From Deltaproteobacteria bacterium (GTDB lineage: Bacteria; Desulfobacterota; Desulfobaccia; Desulfobaccales; Desulfobaccaceae): a stretch of 10,194 nucleotides of DNA. Under the pieces are notes generated by a model. It was not told where the DNA came from and did no database searches. It worked only from the letters and a program-made list of their open reading frames with translations. Each line of letters starts with the position of its first letter. The first letter of the stretch is position 1. Of the stretch, positions 1 through 7,939 are shown piece after piece. Location: positions 1 to 10,194 of the forward strand of contig VGSX01000113.1 of the NCBI GenBank assembly GCA_016874895.1, written 5' to 3'. Made by a program: the position numbers and the translations under genes.

Positions 1-800
1 GCTCCGAAAAAGAGGGTCAGGCTCCCCCGCCAGGGAAGGTCAAAGACGGGGAAGATGATGAGAAAGAGGCTGAACAGCGAAGAAGTGAGGACGATGGAGG
101 CCATGGAGATGATCTTGGCGGACATGATTTCCACCGGCCGCACCGGGGTCACCAGGAGTTGTTCGATGGTGCCGTATTCCTTCTCCCGGACCATGGCTGC
201 GGCCGGCAGCAGAAGAGAGACCAGGGTGATGACGCTGAACAGTTCGATGAGGCTGGCGAACCACTCCCCCTTCATATTCGGGTTATAGAGCACCCGGGGT
301 TTCAGGACCACCTGGGGTTGCAGGTTCTCTTTTTTGGGATTAACCGTCCCCAGGCGCTGGCCCAATTCCTGGGCAAAGTCAGCGGCGATCTGATCGGTGT
401 ATCCCAGGGCCAGGAGTGAGGTATTGGAGAGGGTACCGTCGGTGACGGCCTGGATGGCTGCCTGATTCTTTTGGGCCAGGCTGCGGGCGAAGCCGTGGGG
501 GATGACCAGCACCAGGGAAACCACCCCCCGATTCAAAAGGTCCACCATCTCGGCATCGGTGCTGATGAGATGATCCACCCGGAAATAGGGCAGGCGGAAC
601 TTCTCCGCCAGCTGCAGGCTCCACTGGGTGCGGTCCATGTCATAGATGGCCGTGGGGTAATTGCGGACTTCAATGTTAAAGCCGGTGCCGGCCAGGTAAA
701 TTTCGATGGTGAAGACATACAGGACAATGTAAATCAGGGATTTATCCCGAAAAAACTGGAGATATTCCTTTCGCAGGAGGGCGCCCAGGCGAGCCAGCAT
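1..800 (-). CDS. ybhR: ABC-2 type permease, YbhR-like (3' end outside window)
   Basis: Inner-membrane permease subunit of a YbhFSR-type ABC exporter. The frame is open from an ATG at 800 to the window edge, giving 266 visible residues; full-length relatives have about 370, so roughly the last 100 residues with the remaining membrane helices are missing. An N-terminal cytoplasmic stretch (LLRKEYLQFFRDK) is followed by a first membrane helix at about residues 21-39, a large periplasmic domain (about 40-180), a second helix at about 184-203, the ABC-2 coupling motif REKEYGTIEQLLVTP (205-219) and a third helix at about 230-253. The start lies 1 bp past the stop of the preceding permease, with AGGA just upstream overlapping that stop, so translation is probably coupled. 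Position and length make it the second permease, equivalent to E. coli YbhR. Family assignment is firm; the substrate cannot be read from the sequence. Confidence 0.9.
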   Translation of the reverse strand, partial: MLARLGALLRKEYLQFFRDKSLIYIVLYVFTIEIYLAGTGFNIEVRNYPTAIYDMDRTQWSLQLAEKFRLPYFRVDHLISTDAEMVDLLNRGVVSLVLVIPHGFARSLAQKNQAAIQAVTDGTLSNTSLLALGYTDQIAADFAQELGQRLGTVNPKKENLQPQVVLKPRVLYNPNMKGEWFASLIELFSVITLVSLLLPAAAMVREKEYGTIEQLLVTPVRPVEIMSAKIISMASIVLTSSLFSLFLIIFPVFDLPWRGSLTLFFG

Positions 801-801
801 G

Positions 802-1923
802 TTATCCTACTCTTTTTTTCAGGCGCCGGAGGCCGAGGCCGAAAAAGGCGGCGAAAAACCCCAGCAGGATGAGTAAATTGGGCCAGTACTGGCTCACCCC
901 CAGACCTTTCAGATATGCTCCCCGGACAATTTCCATATAATAGGTCACCGGCAACAGGTGCGCCATGACCTGGGCCTCGCTCCCCATGCTGGGCACCGAA
1001 ATAAAAAACCCGGAATAGATAAAGGCCGGGATCAGGGTAATGACAGTGGTGATGAGCATGGCCGCTACCTGGGTTTTGAAGAGGATGGACATGAGCAGTC
1101 CCAGGGAGGTGGTGACGCCAACGTAGAGCAAGGTGGCCAGGGTCAGGAAGAGAAAACTGCCCCGGAAGGGTATGTGATAAACATAGTGGGCCAGGAGGGC
1201 CAGGAGAAAAAAATTGAGGAAGCCGATGCCCCAGTAGGGCAGCAGTTTCCCCAGGAGGTATTCCCATGGCCGGATGGGGGAACAATAGATATTAAAGATA
1301 GAGCCGCTTTCTTTTTCCCGCACCACCGCGATGGAGGCCAGCAGGGCCGGGTAGAAAAACAGGTTGGTGGCGATGAGGCCCGGCACGATGAAGTTTTTGC
1401 TGGCCAGATCAGGGTTGAACCAGGCCCGGCCCTCCACCTGGATGACCGGCCCGGCGGGGCGGTATCCCGGCAGAGCCAGGTCATGGTTAAACTCCCGGGT
1501 GATGATGTCCAGATAACTCAGGATGGCCGCAGCCCGGTCCGGAAAGGCCCCGTCGATCAGGGCCTGGATCTCGCTGGGCTGGCCCGAGAACAGGGCGCGG
1601 TCGAAGTTGGGCGGAATGATCAGACCCAGGCGGATATGGCCGTCAAGCAATCCTTCCTGCAAGGGCCGGTAATCATCGAGGGAGTGCTTAATGGTAAAAT
1701 ACTTGGAGTTGACCAGGCGGTCCACCAGGGCCCGGGACTGGGGGGAGCGGTTCTGGTCGATGACCGCGAAGGGGATGTTGTCGGCGTCCAGGGTAAGACC
1801 GAAGCCGAAGAGGAGATAGAGGAGCAGGGGGACGCCAAAGGCCAGGGAAAGATAGAGTTTATCCCGGACGATTTCTTTGATTTCCTTCTGGGCCACGGCC
1901 CGGAGGCGGCGGCTAAACAGCAT
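802..1923 (-). CDS. ybhS: ABC-2 type permease, YbhS-like
   Basis: First of two membrane subunits of the exporter, 373 residues, full length for the family (E. coli YbhS is of similar size). Architecture: cytoplasmic N-terminus ending in KEIKEIVRDK, first helix about 23-43, periplasmic domain about 44-177, helices at about 178-201, 229-247, 255-281, 286-309 and 349-364. REKESGSIFNIYCSPIRP (202-219) is the cytoplasmic coupling segment of ABC-2 permeases, and LPVTYYMEIVRG (324-335) is the conserved loop before the last helix. The start ATG lies inside the end of the ATPase gene (11-bp overlap) and has a purine-rich AGGGG shortly upstream, so coupled translation is likely. It probably forms a heterodimer with the following permease. 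Reported roles of E. coli YbhFSR include drug efflux; the natural substrate here is unknown. Confidence 0.93.
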   Translation of the reverse strand: MLFSRRLRAVAQKEIKEIVRDKLYLSLAFGVPLLLYLLFGFGLTLDADNIPFAVIDQNRSPQSRALVDRLVNSKYFTIKHSLDDYRPLQEGLLDGHIRLGLIIPPNFDRALFSGQPSEIQALIDGAFPDRAAAILSYLDIITREFNHDLALPGYRPAGPVIQVEGRAWFNPDLASKNFIVPGLIATNLFFYPALLASIAVVREKESGSIFNIYCSPIRPWEYLLGKLLPYWGIGFLNFFLLALLAHYVYHIPFRGSFLFLTLATLLYVGVTTSLGLLMSILFKTQVAAMLITTVITLIPAFIYSGFFISVPSMGSEAQVMAHLLPVTYYMEIVRGAYLKGLGVSQYWPNLLILLGFFAAFFGLGLRRLKKRVG

Positions 1924-3664
1924 GTTCCTGCCCCTGGATGAAATAAATAAAGGTATCCTCCATGGTGAGGGGGCTGGTCACCAGGTGTTCCAGGGGCAGC
2001 CCGGCGCGGCGGATGAACTGGCGGACTTTATCGCTGTCCTGCTCCGGTTCCCGGGTGGAAAGATGGATGCGGCTGCCGTGGAGGAAGGCCTGGGGAAAGT
2101 GGGGGCGCAGGGTGAGGAAGACCTGCCCGAATTCAGGACTGCTGATCTCCAGGTGCTGGCCGATGGCTTCCTGGGCCTGGAGGCGCAGTTCCTCCGGGGC
2201 GCCCACGGCGGCCAGACGCCCGTGATGGATAAAGGCCAACCGCTGGCAGTTCTGGGCTTCATCCATGTAATGGGTGGAAACCATGATGGTGACCCCTTGG
2301 GCGGCCAGGGAACAGATGAGATGCCAGAACTTCCTCCGGGCCAGGGGATCCACCCCGGAGGTGGGTTCGTCCAGAAAAACGATATCGGGCCGGTGCAGGA
2401 TGGCGCAGCCCAGGGCCAGGCGCTGGCGGACGCCCAGGGGCAGGTCCCCGGCCAGCCTGTCCCCCTGGCCCTCAAGGTCGGCCAGGGAAAGGATTTCCGG
2501 CAGCCGGGCGTTAAGGTCCGGGCGGGCCATGCCGTACACCCGCCCGTAAAGCCGGATGTTTTCGGCCACGGACAGGTCCCGGTACAGGGAGAATTTCTGG
2601 GACATATACCCTAGATGGACCTTGATATGGGAGCCGTCCCGGCCGATCTGGAGCCCGGCCACGCAGCCCCGGCCGCTGGTGGGGGCCAGGATGCCGGTGA
2701 GTATCTTGATCACCGTGGTCTTGCCGGCCCCGTTGGGCCCCAGGAAGCCGAAGATTTCCCCCTTATAAACCTCAAAACTGACCTGGTCCACGGCAACGAA
2801 AGCCCCGAACTTTTTGGTCAGGTTCTCCACCCGGATCACCGGCTCCGGCTTGGGCAGGGCGCAGGTGGTAGCCGGTTCCGGGGCCGCGGCCACCGACTCC
2901 CTGGCCATGGCCCGGATAAAGACTTCTTCCAGGGTGCAGGGCCGTCCCTGGGCGTCGCACCCGGCCTCGGCCTGGAGGGTGGCAGTGGGGCCCTGGGCGA
3001 TGATTCTGCCCTTGTGCAGCAGGGCCACCCGGTGGCAGCGTTCGGCCTCGTCCATGTAGGAAGTGGTCATAAACACAGTGGCGCCCCGCTCCACCACCAG
3101 GCGGTTGATGATGAGCCAGAAATCCCGGCGGGAGATGGGGTCCACGCCGGTGGTGGGTTCGTCCAGAAAGATGATCTGGGGCAGGTGAATGAGGGTGCAG
3201 CACAGGGCCAGTTTCTGCCGCATGCCCCCGGAAAGCTGGCCCGCGGGGCGGTCCAGGAAAGGCTCCAACCGGGTGATGCGCAGCAGTTCTGTCTTGTTCT
3301 CCTGGAAGACCTCCGCCGGGACTTCCCGCAGGTCCCCGAAAAAATCGATATTTTCCGCCACGCTGAGGGTGTCGTAGAGATTCAGGCCCAACCCCTGGGG
3401 CATGTAGCCGATGCGGGTTTTGACGGCCTCGGGCTCGGCGGCCACGTCATAGCCCGCCACCTGGGCCCGGCCGCTGGTGGGGAGCAGAACCCCGGCCAGA
3501 ATCTGCATGAGGGTGGACTTGCCGGCCCCATCCGGCCCCAGGAGGCCGAAAACCTCCCCGACCGCAATAGTGAAAGAGACACCCTGGACTGCCGGAGACT
3601 GACGGTATGATCGGGTTAGGTCGTGTGCTTCGATGAGAGGTTCCGTCACCGGGGCCGCTGCCAT
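1913..3664 (-). CDS. ybhF: Fused double ABC ATPase of exporter, YbhF-like
   Basis: Cytoplasmic energy subunit, 583 residues, two ATP-binding domains in tandem. Domain 1 (about 8-255): Walker A GPDGAGKST (43-51), Q-loop Gln90, signature LSGGMRQ (144-150), Walker B IIFLDEP (164-170). Its switch-histidine position is serine (TTSYMDEAE, Ser202). An Ala/Pro-rich linker (about 256-275) follows. Domain 2 (about 276-520): Walker A GPNGAGKTT (309-317), Gln356, an atypical signature LPLGVRQ (408-414), Walker B IVFLDEP (428-434) and a normal switch His465. As I recall E. coli YbhF, it carries the same Asp in Walker A1, the same Ser, and a similar LPLG signature, which argues for orthology. The start ATG has a good AAGGA 9 nt upstream and overlaps the adaptor gene by 19 bp. 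The C-terminal 60 residues are the usual ABC-2 ATPase tail. Confidence 0.95.
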   Translation of the reverse strand: MAAAPVTEPLIEAHDLTRSYRQSPAVQGVSFTIAVGEVFGLLGPDGAGKSTLMQILAGVLLPTSGRAQVAGYDVAAEPEAVKTRIGYMPQGLGLNLYDTLSVAENIDFFGDLREVPAEVFQENKTELLRITRLEPFLDRPAGQLSGGMRQKLALCCTLIHLPQIIFLDEPTTGVDPISRRDFWLIINRLVVERGATVFMTTSYMDEAERCHRVALLHKGRIIAQGPTATLQAEAGCDAQGRPCTLEEVFIRAMARESVAAAPEPATTCALPKPEPVIRVENLTKKFGAFVAVDQVSFEVYKGEIFGFLGPNGAGKTTVIKILTGILAPTSGRGCVAGLQIGRDGSHIKVHLGYMSQKFSLYRDLSVAENIRLYGRVYGMARPDLNARLPEILSLADLEGQGDRLAGDLPLGVRQRLALGCAILHRPDIVFLDEPTSGVDPLARRKFWHLICSLAAQGVTIMVSTHYMDEAQNCQRLAFIHHGRLAAVGAPEELRLQAQEAIGQHLEISSPEFGQVFLTLRPHFPQAFLHGSRIHLSTREPEQDSDKVRQFIRRAGLPLEHLVTSPLTMEDTFIYFIQGQEHAV

Positions 3665-4743
3665 GGCACGTCGTCCTTCCAGCGCAGCAGGCCTTCCCCG
3701 GGCATGCCGGGTTTTAGGTAACCCTCCTGGTTTTCGGCCCGCAGTTCCACCGCAAAGACCATTTTGACCCGTTCTTCGCGGGTTTCCACGTATTTCGGGG
3801 TGAATTCGGCCCGGGGCGAAACCCGGGAGACTCGGGCGGGGAAAGGGCGGTCCGGAAAGGCGTCCACATAAATACGGGCTTCCTGACCCAGGCGGATCTT
3901 GCCGATGTCCGGTTCGTTGACAAAAACTTTCAGATAGAGCTGGTTCAAATCCACCATGGTGAACAGGGGGGTGCCCGGATTGACCACTTCGCCGGGTTCC
4001 ACCGTCCGGGTGAGGAGGATGCCGTCGGCGGGGCTGTGAATCAAGGTATCGTCCAGGTTTGCCTCAGCCTCCCGGACCACGGCCTGGGCCGCGGCCAGAC
4101 TGGCCTGGGCGGCCTGCACTTCCGCCCGTTTCAGCTCCACGGTCTGAGGCAGGAGTTGGGCCTTGCGCCATTGGGCCTGGGTCTGGGCCAGTTCCCGGGT
4201 CAGGGCCGCTTTGTTGGCCTCGGACGCCTGGTAATTAGCGGTGGCGTCATCGAGTTTCTGCTGTGGGGCCACGCGGCGCGCCAACAGGGCCTGGTACCTT
4301 AAAAAATCCTTGTGATTGCGGTTAAGCAGGGCTTCGGCCTCCTGGATGCGGGCCTCCACCGTCGCCACCTGGGCCTCGGCCGCGGCGATATCCTTGGGGA
4401 CCTGTTGGGCCGTGTAGTCCAGGTCGATCTCGGCCTGGCGGACCCGGTCCTGCCAGTAGCGCTCCTGTTCCCGGGCCCGGTCCAGTTGGGCCTGGATCTG
4501 CTCCGAGGACAGGCGCACCAAAAGCTCCCCCGTTGCCACTGTTTCGCCTCGGTCTTTCAGAACCGCCACGGCCCGGCCGGCGATCTTGGGGGCAATGACA
4601 ATCTCATCGCCCTCGATGCGGCCGCTGGCCAGGAGCAGGCCTTCCGGCAGGGCGCTCCACCATTGGGAGAGCAGGGACAGGCCCACGCCCATTACCATCA
4701 GGCCGCCCAGGATGGCGAAGATGAGTTTTTTGCGTTTAGTCAT
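3646..4743 (-). CDS. ybhG: HlyD-family membrane fusion protein, YbhG-like
   Basis: Periplasmic adaptor, 365 residues, anchored in the inner membrane by one N-terminal helix (about 8-26, after MTKRKK). Two half-barrel/lipoyl segments flank a long coiled coil: first half about 45-80 (APKIAGRAVAVLKDRGETV), Ala/Gln/Glu-rich coiled coil about 82-230, second half about 235-265 (HSPADGILLTRTVEPGEVV at 236-254). The C-terminal block SPRAEFTPKYVETREERVK (309-327) is characteristic of the YbhG branch rather than of MacA or EmrA. It would link the ABC permeases to an outer-membrane channel, for which no gene is seen here. It begins 27 bp after the flavoprotein stop and ends inside the ATPase gene. No convincing Shine-Dalgarno precedes the ATG, but MTKRKK followed by a hydrophobic helix makes this start sensible. 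Confidence 0.93.
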   Translation of the reverse strand: MTKRKKLIFAILGGLMVMGVGLSLLSQWWSALPEGLLLASGRIEGDEIVIAPKIAGRAVAVLKDRGETVATGELLVRLSSEQIQAQLDRAREQERYWQDRVRQAEIDLDYTAQQVPKDIAAAEAQVATVEARIQEAEALLNRNHKDFLRYQALLARRVAPQQKLDDATANYQASEANKAALTRELAQTQAQWRKAQLLPQTVELKRAEVQAAQASLAAAQAVVREAEANLDDTLIHSPADGILLTRTVEPGEVVNPGTPLFTMVDLNQLYLKVFVNEPDIGKIRLGQEARIYVDAFPDRPFPARVSRVSPRAEFTPKYVETREERVKMVFAVELRAENQEGYLKPGMPGEGLLRWKDDVPWQRPR

Positions 4744-4770
4744 GGAGTATTTGTTCTAGGTCCAAAAGAA

Positions 4771-5520
4771 TCAAGGCCGGCCGGCCAGCCGCCCCACCGA
4801 GGCCAGGTAGACGGCGATTTCTTCCTCGGGGTTGGCATGGACGATCTGTTCCACTTCCTCGTCAAAGAAGGCGGCCACCGGGCAGCAGCCCAGCCCCAGG
4901 GCGGTGGCGGCCAGATGCAGGTTGCCGCAGATGTGCCCCGCGTCCAGGAAGAGGTAACGCACGGCCCGCTGGCGGTATTTCCATAAGGAGCGGCCCAGAA
5001 TGCCGGTCCAGATAAAAACCACCCCGGCGGTGCCCAGAAATTGCTGGTTGAGGCCGGCCAGCACCAGGGAGCGGCGAAAATCTCCGGGAGAAACTAATTC
5101 CAGGGAAAAATCCGGGACGTGAAAGTGCCAGATGCCGGGCTTGACACCTTCCACCCGATGCACGGCCACATAGGTTTCCACGGGATAGAGGGCCCCGGCC
5201 GAGGGCGCGGCCCGCAGGGCAAAATGGTGCTGCACCGCGGTGACCCCCTGGCTGGCCCAGAGCAAGGCGGACAACTGTTCCAGGCTCAGGGGCTGTTCCA
5301 GATAATCCCGCAGGGAGCGCCGCTGCTGCACGCACCGCCAGAAATCCGCCTTAAAAGTCTCTGCGGCCGGCGGCAATTGCACTCGTGGCGTATCCGGCGG
5401 ATAGGTTTTATAAAGAGGGCTGCGGGGGTACTGGTCCAGAGGTTCCCCCCGGAGGGTATCCCGGGCATACCGGGTTTCTTTCAGATATTGGAAGCCGATG
5501 GCCGATGGTTTCTGAGTCAT
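4771..5520 (-). CDS. SagB/ThcOx-type nitroreductase-fold dehydrogenase
   Basis: FMN-dependent oxidoreductase of the nitroreductase superfamily, SagB/ThcOx branch, 249 residues. Visible family marks: an N-terminal segment with SPLYKTYPP (34-42) as in stand-alone SagB-type proteins; QQRRSLRDY (65-73), the flavin-contacting Arg-rich start of the fold; ALLWASQG (85-92); AAPSAGALYPVETYV (104-118), the most typical SagB motif; RYLFLDAGHICGNLHLAA (188-205) and LGLGCCPVAAFFD (208-220). SagB-type enzymes oxidise azolines to azoles in thiazole/oxazole-modified peptides, but many family members stand alone with unknown substrates. No cyclodehydratase (YcaO), precursor peptide or leader protease gene is visible beside it, so an azoline-oxidase role is not supported here. 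The ATG has AAGGA 6 nt upstream. It is the first gene of the minus-strand operon that continues into the exporter. Confidence 0.88.
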   Translation of the reverse strand: MTQKPSAIGFQYLKETRYARDTLRGEPLDQYPRSPLYKTYPPDTPRVQLPPAAETFKADFWRCVQQRRSLRDYLEQPLSLEQLSALLWASQGVTAVQHHFALRAAPSAGALYPVETYVAVHRVEGVKPGIWHFHVPDFSLELVSPGDFRRSLVLAGLNQQFLGTAGVVFIWTGILGRSLWKYRQRAVRYLFLDAGHICGNLHLAATALGLGCCPVAAFFDEEVEQIVHANPEEEIAVYLASVGRLAGRP

Positions 5521-5567
5521 ATTCTTTCCTTCGGAAGGCCCTTGCCAGAATTTGGAAACTTTCTCTT

Positions 5568-5596
5568 TTTATAAAGTATTCCTTAGGGTAATGCAA
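5568..5596 (-). promoter_or_regulatory. Candidate sigma70-type promoter for flavoprotein-exporter operon
   Basis: On the minus strand TATAAA (5573-5568) lies 17 bp downstream of TTGCAT (5596-5591), about 48 bp before the flavoprotein ATG. The -10 matches consensus at 5 of 6 positions, the -35 at only 3 of 6. The spacing and A/T-rich setting in otherwise GC-rich DNA support it. The -35 overlaps the AACCG/CGGTT hairpin at 5595-5608. Confidence 0.35.
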
Positions 5597-5630
5597 CCGT
5601 AGTCGGTTCAGCCTGAGCGTTTAGGCAGGC
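5595..5630. repeat. Two adjacent short inverted repeats between operons
   Basis: AACCG-TAGT-CGGTT (5595-5608) is a perfect 5-bp stem with a 4-nt loop. GCCTG (5611-5615) and CAGGC (5626-5630) form a second 5-bp stem with a 10-nt loop. They sit between the mtaD-like stop and the flavoprotein promoter candidate. On the minus strand neither is followed by a T tract, so a rho-independent terminator for the deaminase gene is not shown. They may be an operator, a weak terminator or chance. Confidence 0.35.
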
Positions 5631-5634
5631 GTCT

Positions 5635-6972
5635 TTAATGCGCCAATGGTTTTATCTGGCGGGCGAATTCCCGGACCTGGGCCATGGCCTCTGCCGCGTC
5701 CAGGGTGAGTAACCGGCGGTCTTGCATTACCACCTGCCCGGCAATCAGGACGGTGCGCACATCCGCACCCGTGGCGGCATAGACCAACTGGGAGTAAACG
5801 TTATACAGCGGCGTCAGGTGCGGCTGGTCGCCATCAATAACAATGATATCGGCCTGCTTGCCCGGCTCCAATGAGCCGGTACGATGGAGCAGATTGAGGG
5901 CCTGGGCGCCTCCCCGGGTGGCCAGGCGCAGCACTTCAGGGGCGGGGAGCACCGTGGGATCGAGATGGTGCACTTTATGGAGCTTGGCCGCGGTGTCCAT
6001 CTCCTGAAACATGTCCAGGTTATTATTGGAGGCACAGCCATCCGTCCCCAGGGCCACATTCACGCCTTGTCCGAGCAGTTCTACTACCGGGGCCACCCCG
6101 GAGGCCAGTTTCATGTTGCTCTCCGGGCAGTGCACTACGCTGGCGCCGTGTTCCGCCAGCAGTTCCCGATCCTGGGTGCTGAGGACGACGCCGTGATCCG
6201 CCACTAACCGAGTGTTAAGCAATTCCAGGTCAAGGAGATGCTGCACCGGCGTGACCCCGAAGCGTTCCTGACAGTCGGTGACCTCGCGCCGGGTTTCGGC
6301 CAGATGAATGATCAGGCGGGTGTCATACCGTTCGGCCAGATCACCGCAACGGGTAAGCAGGTCCGGTGAGCAGGTATAAATGGTGTGAGGTTGTACCGCT
6401 ACCTGGATGAGGGGATCGTCGTGCCAGGTTCGGATCAACTCCTCGGTAAACTTGAGCCCGTTCTCCGGGGGGCCGTAATTTGTGGAGGGAAAATCGTAGA
6501 GCACCTCGCCAACTACGGCCCGCATCCCGGCTTCCTTGGCGGCCTGAGCCACGGCATCGGCAAAGAGGTACATGTCGCAGAAGGTGGTGGTGCCGGAGAG
6601 GATCATCTCGGCAATGGCCAGACTGGTACCCCAATACACCAACTCCCGGGAAATTTGTCGTTCGGCGGGAAACATGTGTTCGTTGAGCCAGATCTCCAGG
6701 GGGAGGTCATCGGCCAGCCCCCGGAAACAGGTCATGGCCGCGTGTGTGTGGGCGTTGATCAGGCCCGGCAGGATGATATCCCCGGGATAGGACAATTCCG
6801 TCCGGGCCGCGAAACGCCGGGTAATATCTCCGGCCTCCCCCACGGCGACGATGGCATCCCCCTTAATAGCGATGGCCCCGGCCGGATAGACCTCTCCGGA
6901 GTCATTCAGGGTGACCACCAGGCCTCCCCGGATGATTATATCCACCGGCTGAGGGACAGAGCCGCCCCTCAT
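5635..6972 (-). CDS. mtaD: 5-methylthioadenosine/S-adenosylhomocysteine deaminase, MtaD-like amidohydrolase
   Basis: Cytoplasmic zinc-dependent amidohydrolase, 445 residues, normal length. The MtaD group deaminates S-adenosylhomocysteine to S-inosylhomocysteine and 5'-methylthioadenosine to methylthioinosine, and often adenosine. Small beta-sandwich halves at about 9-68 and 360-420 enclose the TIM barrel. Metal ligands are visible: His75 and His77 in NAHTHAAM, His223 in IIHLAE, Asp311 in LGTDGCASNNNLD; Glu226 and His260 (VADHGV) are the likely catalytic pair, and His196 (QPHTIYTCSP) contacts substrate in relatives. GTDGCASNNNLDMFQEM (309-325) and TCFRGLADDLPL (81-92) are typical of MtaD rather than of guanine or atrazine-type deaminases. 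The start ATG overlaps the transglycosylase stop as ATGA, which fixes the start and indicates coupling. Precise substrate preference within the MTA/SAH group is not determined. Confidence 0.9.
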   Translation of the reverse strand: MRGGSVPQPVDIIIRGGLVVTLNDSGEVYPAGAIAIKGDAIVAVGEAGDITRRFAARTELSYPGDIILPGLINAHTHAAMTCFRGLADDLPLEIWLNEHMFPAERQISRELVYWGTSLAIAEMILSGTTTFCDMYLFADAVAQAAKEAGMRAVVGEVLYDFPSTNYGPPENGLKFTEELIRTWHDDPLIQVAVQPHTIYTCSPDLLTRCGDLAERYDTRLIIHLAETRREVTDCQERFGVTPVQHLLDLELLNTRLVADHGVVLSTQDRELLAEHGASVVHCPESNMKLASGVAPVVELLGQGVNVALGTDGCASNNNLDMFQEMDTAAKLHKVHHLDPTVLPAPEVLRLATRGGAQALNLLHRTGSLEPGKQADIIVIDGDQPHLTPLYNVYSQLVYAATGADVRTVLIAGQVVMQDRRLLTLDAAEAMAQVREFARQIKPLAH

Positions 6973-7934
6973 GGGTTCTCGTTCTCCGCCGGTTTTCTCT
7001 CCGGCCTGCCGAACCGGCCCTGGAGATAAGCTTCATAGAAACGGGAAGCGGTTCCCGCCGGGACGTTGAGCCGGTATATCCCCGGGGGTAGGGTGGCGGT
7101 CCGGAAGCGGGGATTGAGCCGCCGGATTAATTTATAATAACTGCCGCAGGCCTCGGCCACCTGACGCAGGTGAATTTCCTGATCCAGGACAAACTCCACC
7201 TGATCGGGTTGCAAGGGCCGATACAGATCCTCGGGCGGGATGTCGAATCCATAGCGGTGCGGTTCGCTGAGAATTATTTTGGCGGCGATGATGCGCAGGA
7301 CATAGCGGTTGGTTTCTTCGGGCAGGTCCAGGTGATAATAGCTGTTCACCCCCTGTTCCCGCATGGTTCTTTGCAGGCGGCCCTCCCCGCAGTTGTAGGC
7401 CGCCACGGCCAGGGGCCAGTTGTTAAACATGCGGTGCAGGGCTTTTAAATACTGCAGCGCTGCTTCGGTGGAGCGGAGAAAATCGAAGCGGTCGTCGATG
7501 GTGTCTTCGGTCTTGAGATTAAAACGGTTGGCGGCCGGCTTCATGAACTGCCAGGGACCACTGGCCCCGGCGGGGGAGCGCACCGGCAAACGCAGGTCGC
7601 TTTCCACCAAGGCCACATATTTCAGGTCGTCGGGGAGCTTGTGTTCCCGCAGACGTTGCTCGATATGGGGGAAGAAACGGGCCGCCCGTTTCAGCCACAG
7701 GGTCGTCTGGGTCCGGTTCCACAGGATAATGGTAAATTCCATATCCAGATCTTCCCGCACCTCGGGGTCGTGGAGAGGCACTTCGGTGCCGCAAAAACTG
7801 ATGCGCTCAGGCAGGGAGTAATGGGTTCTCAGGAAGGTTTCCGGGGCTGGGGCCGGGCCCGGTCCTGCCACCAGGGCCAAAACCTGGCCGGGGCAGAGCC
7901 ACAGAGAGGCCAGGATAAGGGCAAAAAACACCAT
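6969..7934 (-). CDS. MltD-like lytic transglycosylase (GH23, SLT domain)
   Basis: Periplasmic enzyme cleaving the MurNAc-GlcNAc bond of peptidoglycan with 1,6-anhydro product formation; 321 residues from this ATG. A hydrophobic signal sequence ends near VLA (about residue 20). The SLT domain is evident: LKYVALVESDLRLPVRSPAG with the catalytic Glu in VES (residue 111), then GASGPWQFM, the AVAAYNCGEGRLQR motif, and ETNRYVLRIIAAKII. The C-terminal 90 residues (from about LYRPLQPDQVEF) resemble the post-SLT part of MltD, but no full LysM repeat is present. ATG at 7934 is chosen because AGGTGA lies 5 nt upstream. A GTG at 7943 would add MNK, giving the signal peptide a positive charge, but has no ribosome binding site. 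The Cys near residue 14 does not sit in a good lipobox, so lipoprotein anchoring is not supported. It is the first gene of a two-gene operon with the mtaD-like gene. Confidence 0.9.
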   Translation of the reverse strand: MVFFALILASLWLCPGQVLALVAGPGPAPAPETFLRTHYSLPERISFCGTEVPLHDPEVREDLDMEFTIILWNRTQTTLWLKRAARFFPHIEQRLREHKLPDDLKYVALVESDLRLPVRSPAGASGPWQFMKPAANRFNLKTEDTIDDRFDFLRSTEAALQYLKALHRMFNNWPLAVAAYNCGEGRLQRTMREQGVNSYYHLDLPEETNRYVLRIIAAKIILSEPHRYGFDIPPEDLYRPLQPDQVEFVLDQEIHLRQVAEACGSYYKLIRRLNPRFRTATLPPGIYRLNVPAGTASRFYEAYLQGRFGRPERKPAENENP

Positions 7935-7939
7935 CTTAT

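Noticed and set aside
2615..3610. Long plus-strand open frame (331 codons) opposite the ATPase gene, and similar ones at 958-1941 and 1877-2614
   Set aside because: They are antisense to clearly recognisable genes with conserved motifs; their translations are Gly/Gln/His-rich low-information sequence typical of GC-rich antisense frames.
4771..5520. Thiazole/oxazole-modified peptide (TOMM) biosynthetic cluster suggested by the SagB-type protein
   Set aside because: No YcaO cyclodehydratase, E1-like partner or small precursor peptide is visible nearby; stand-alone SagB/ThcOx proteins are common.
5611..5640. Rho-independent terminator after the mtaD-like gene
   Set aside because: The stem is only 5 bp with a 10-nt loop and no T tract follows on the minus strand.
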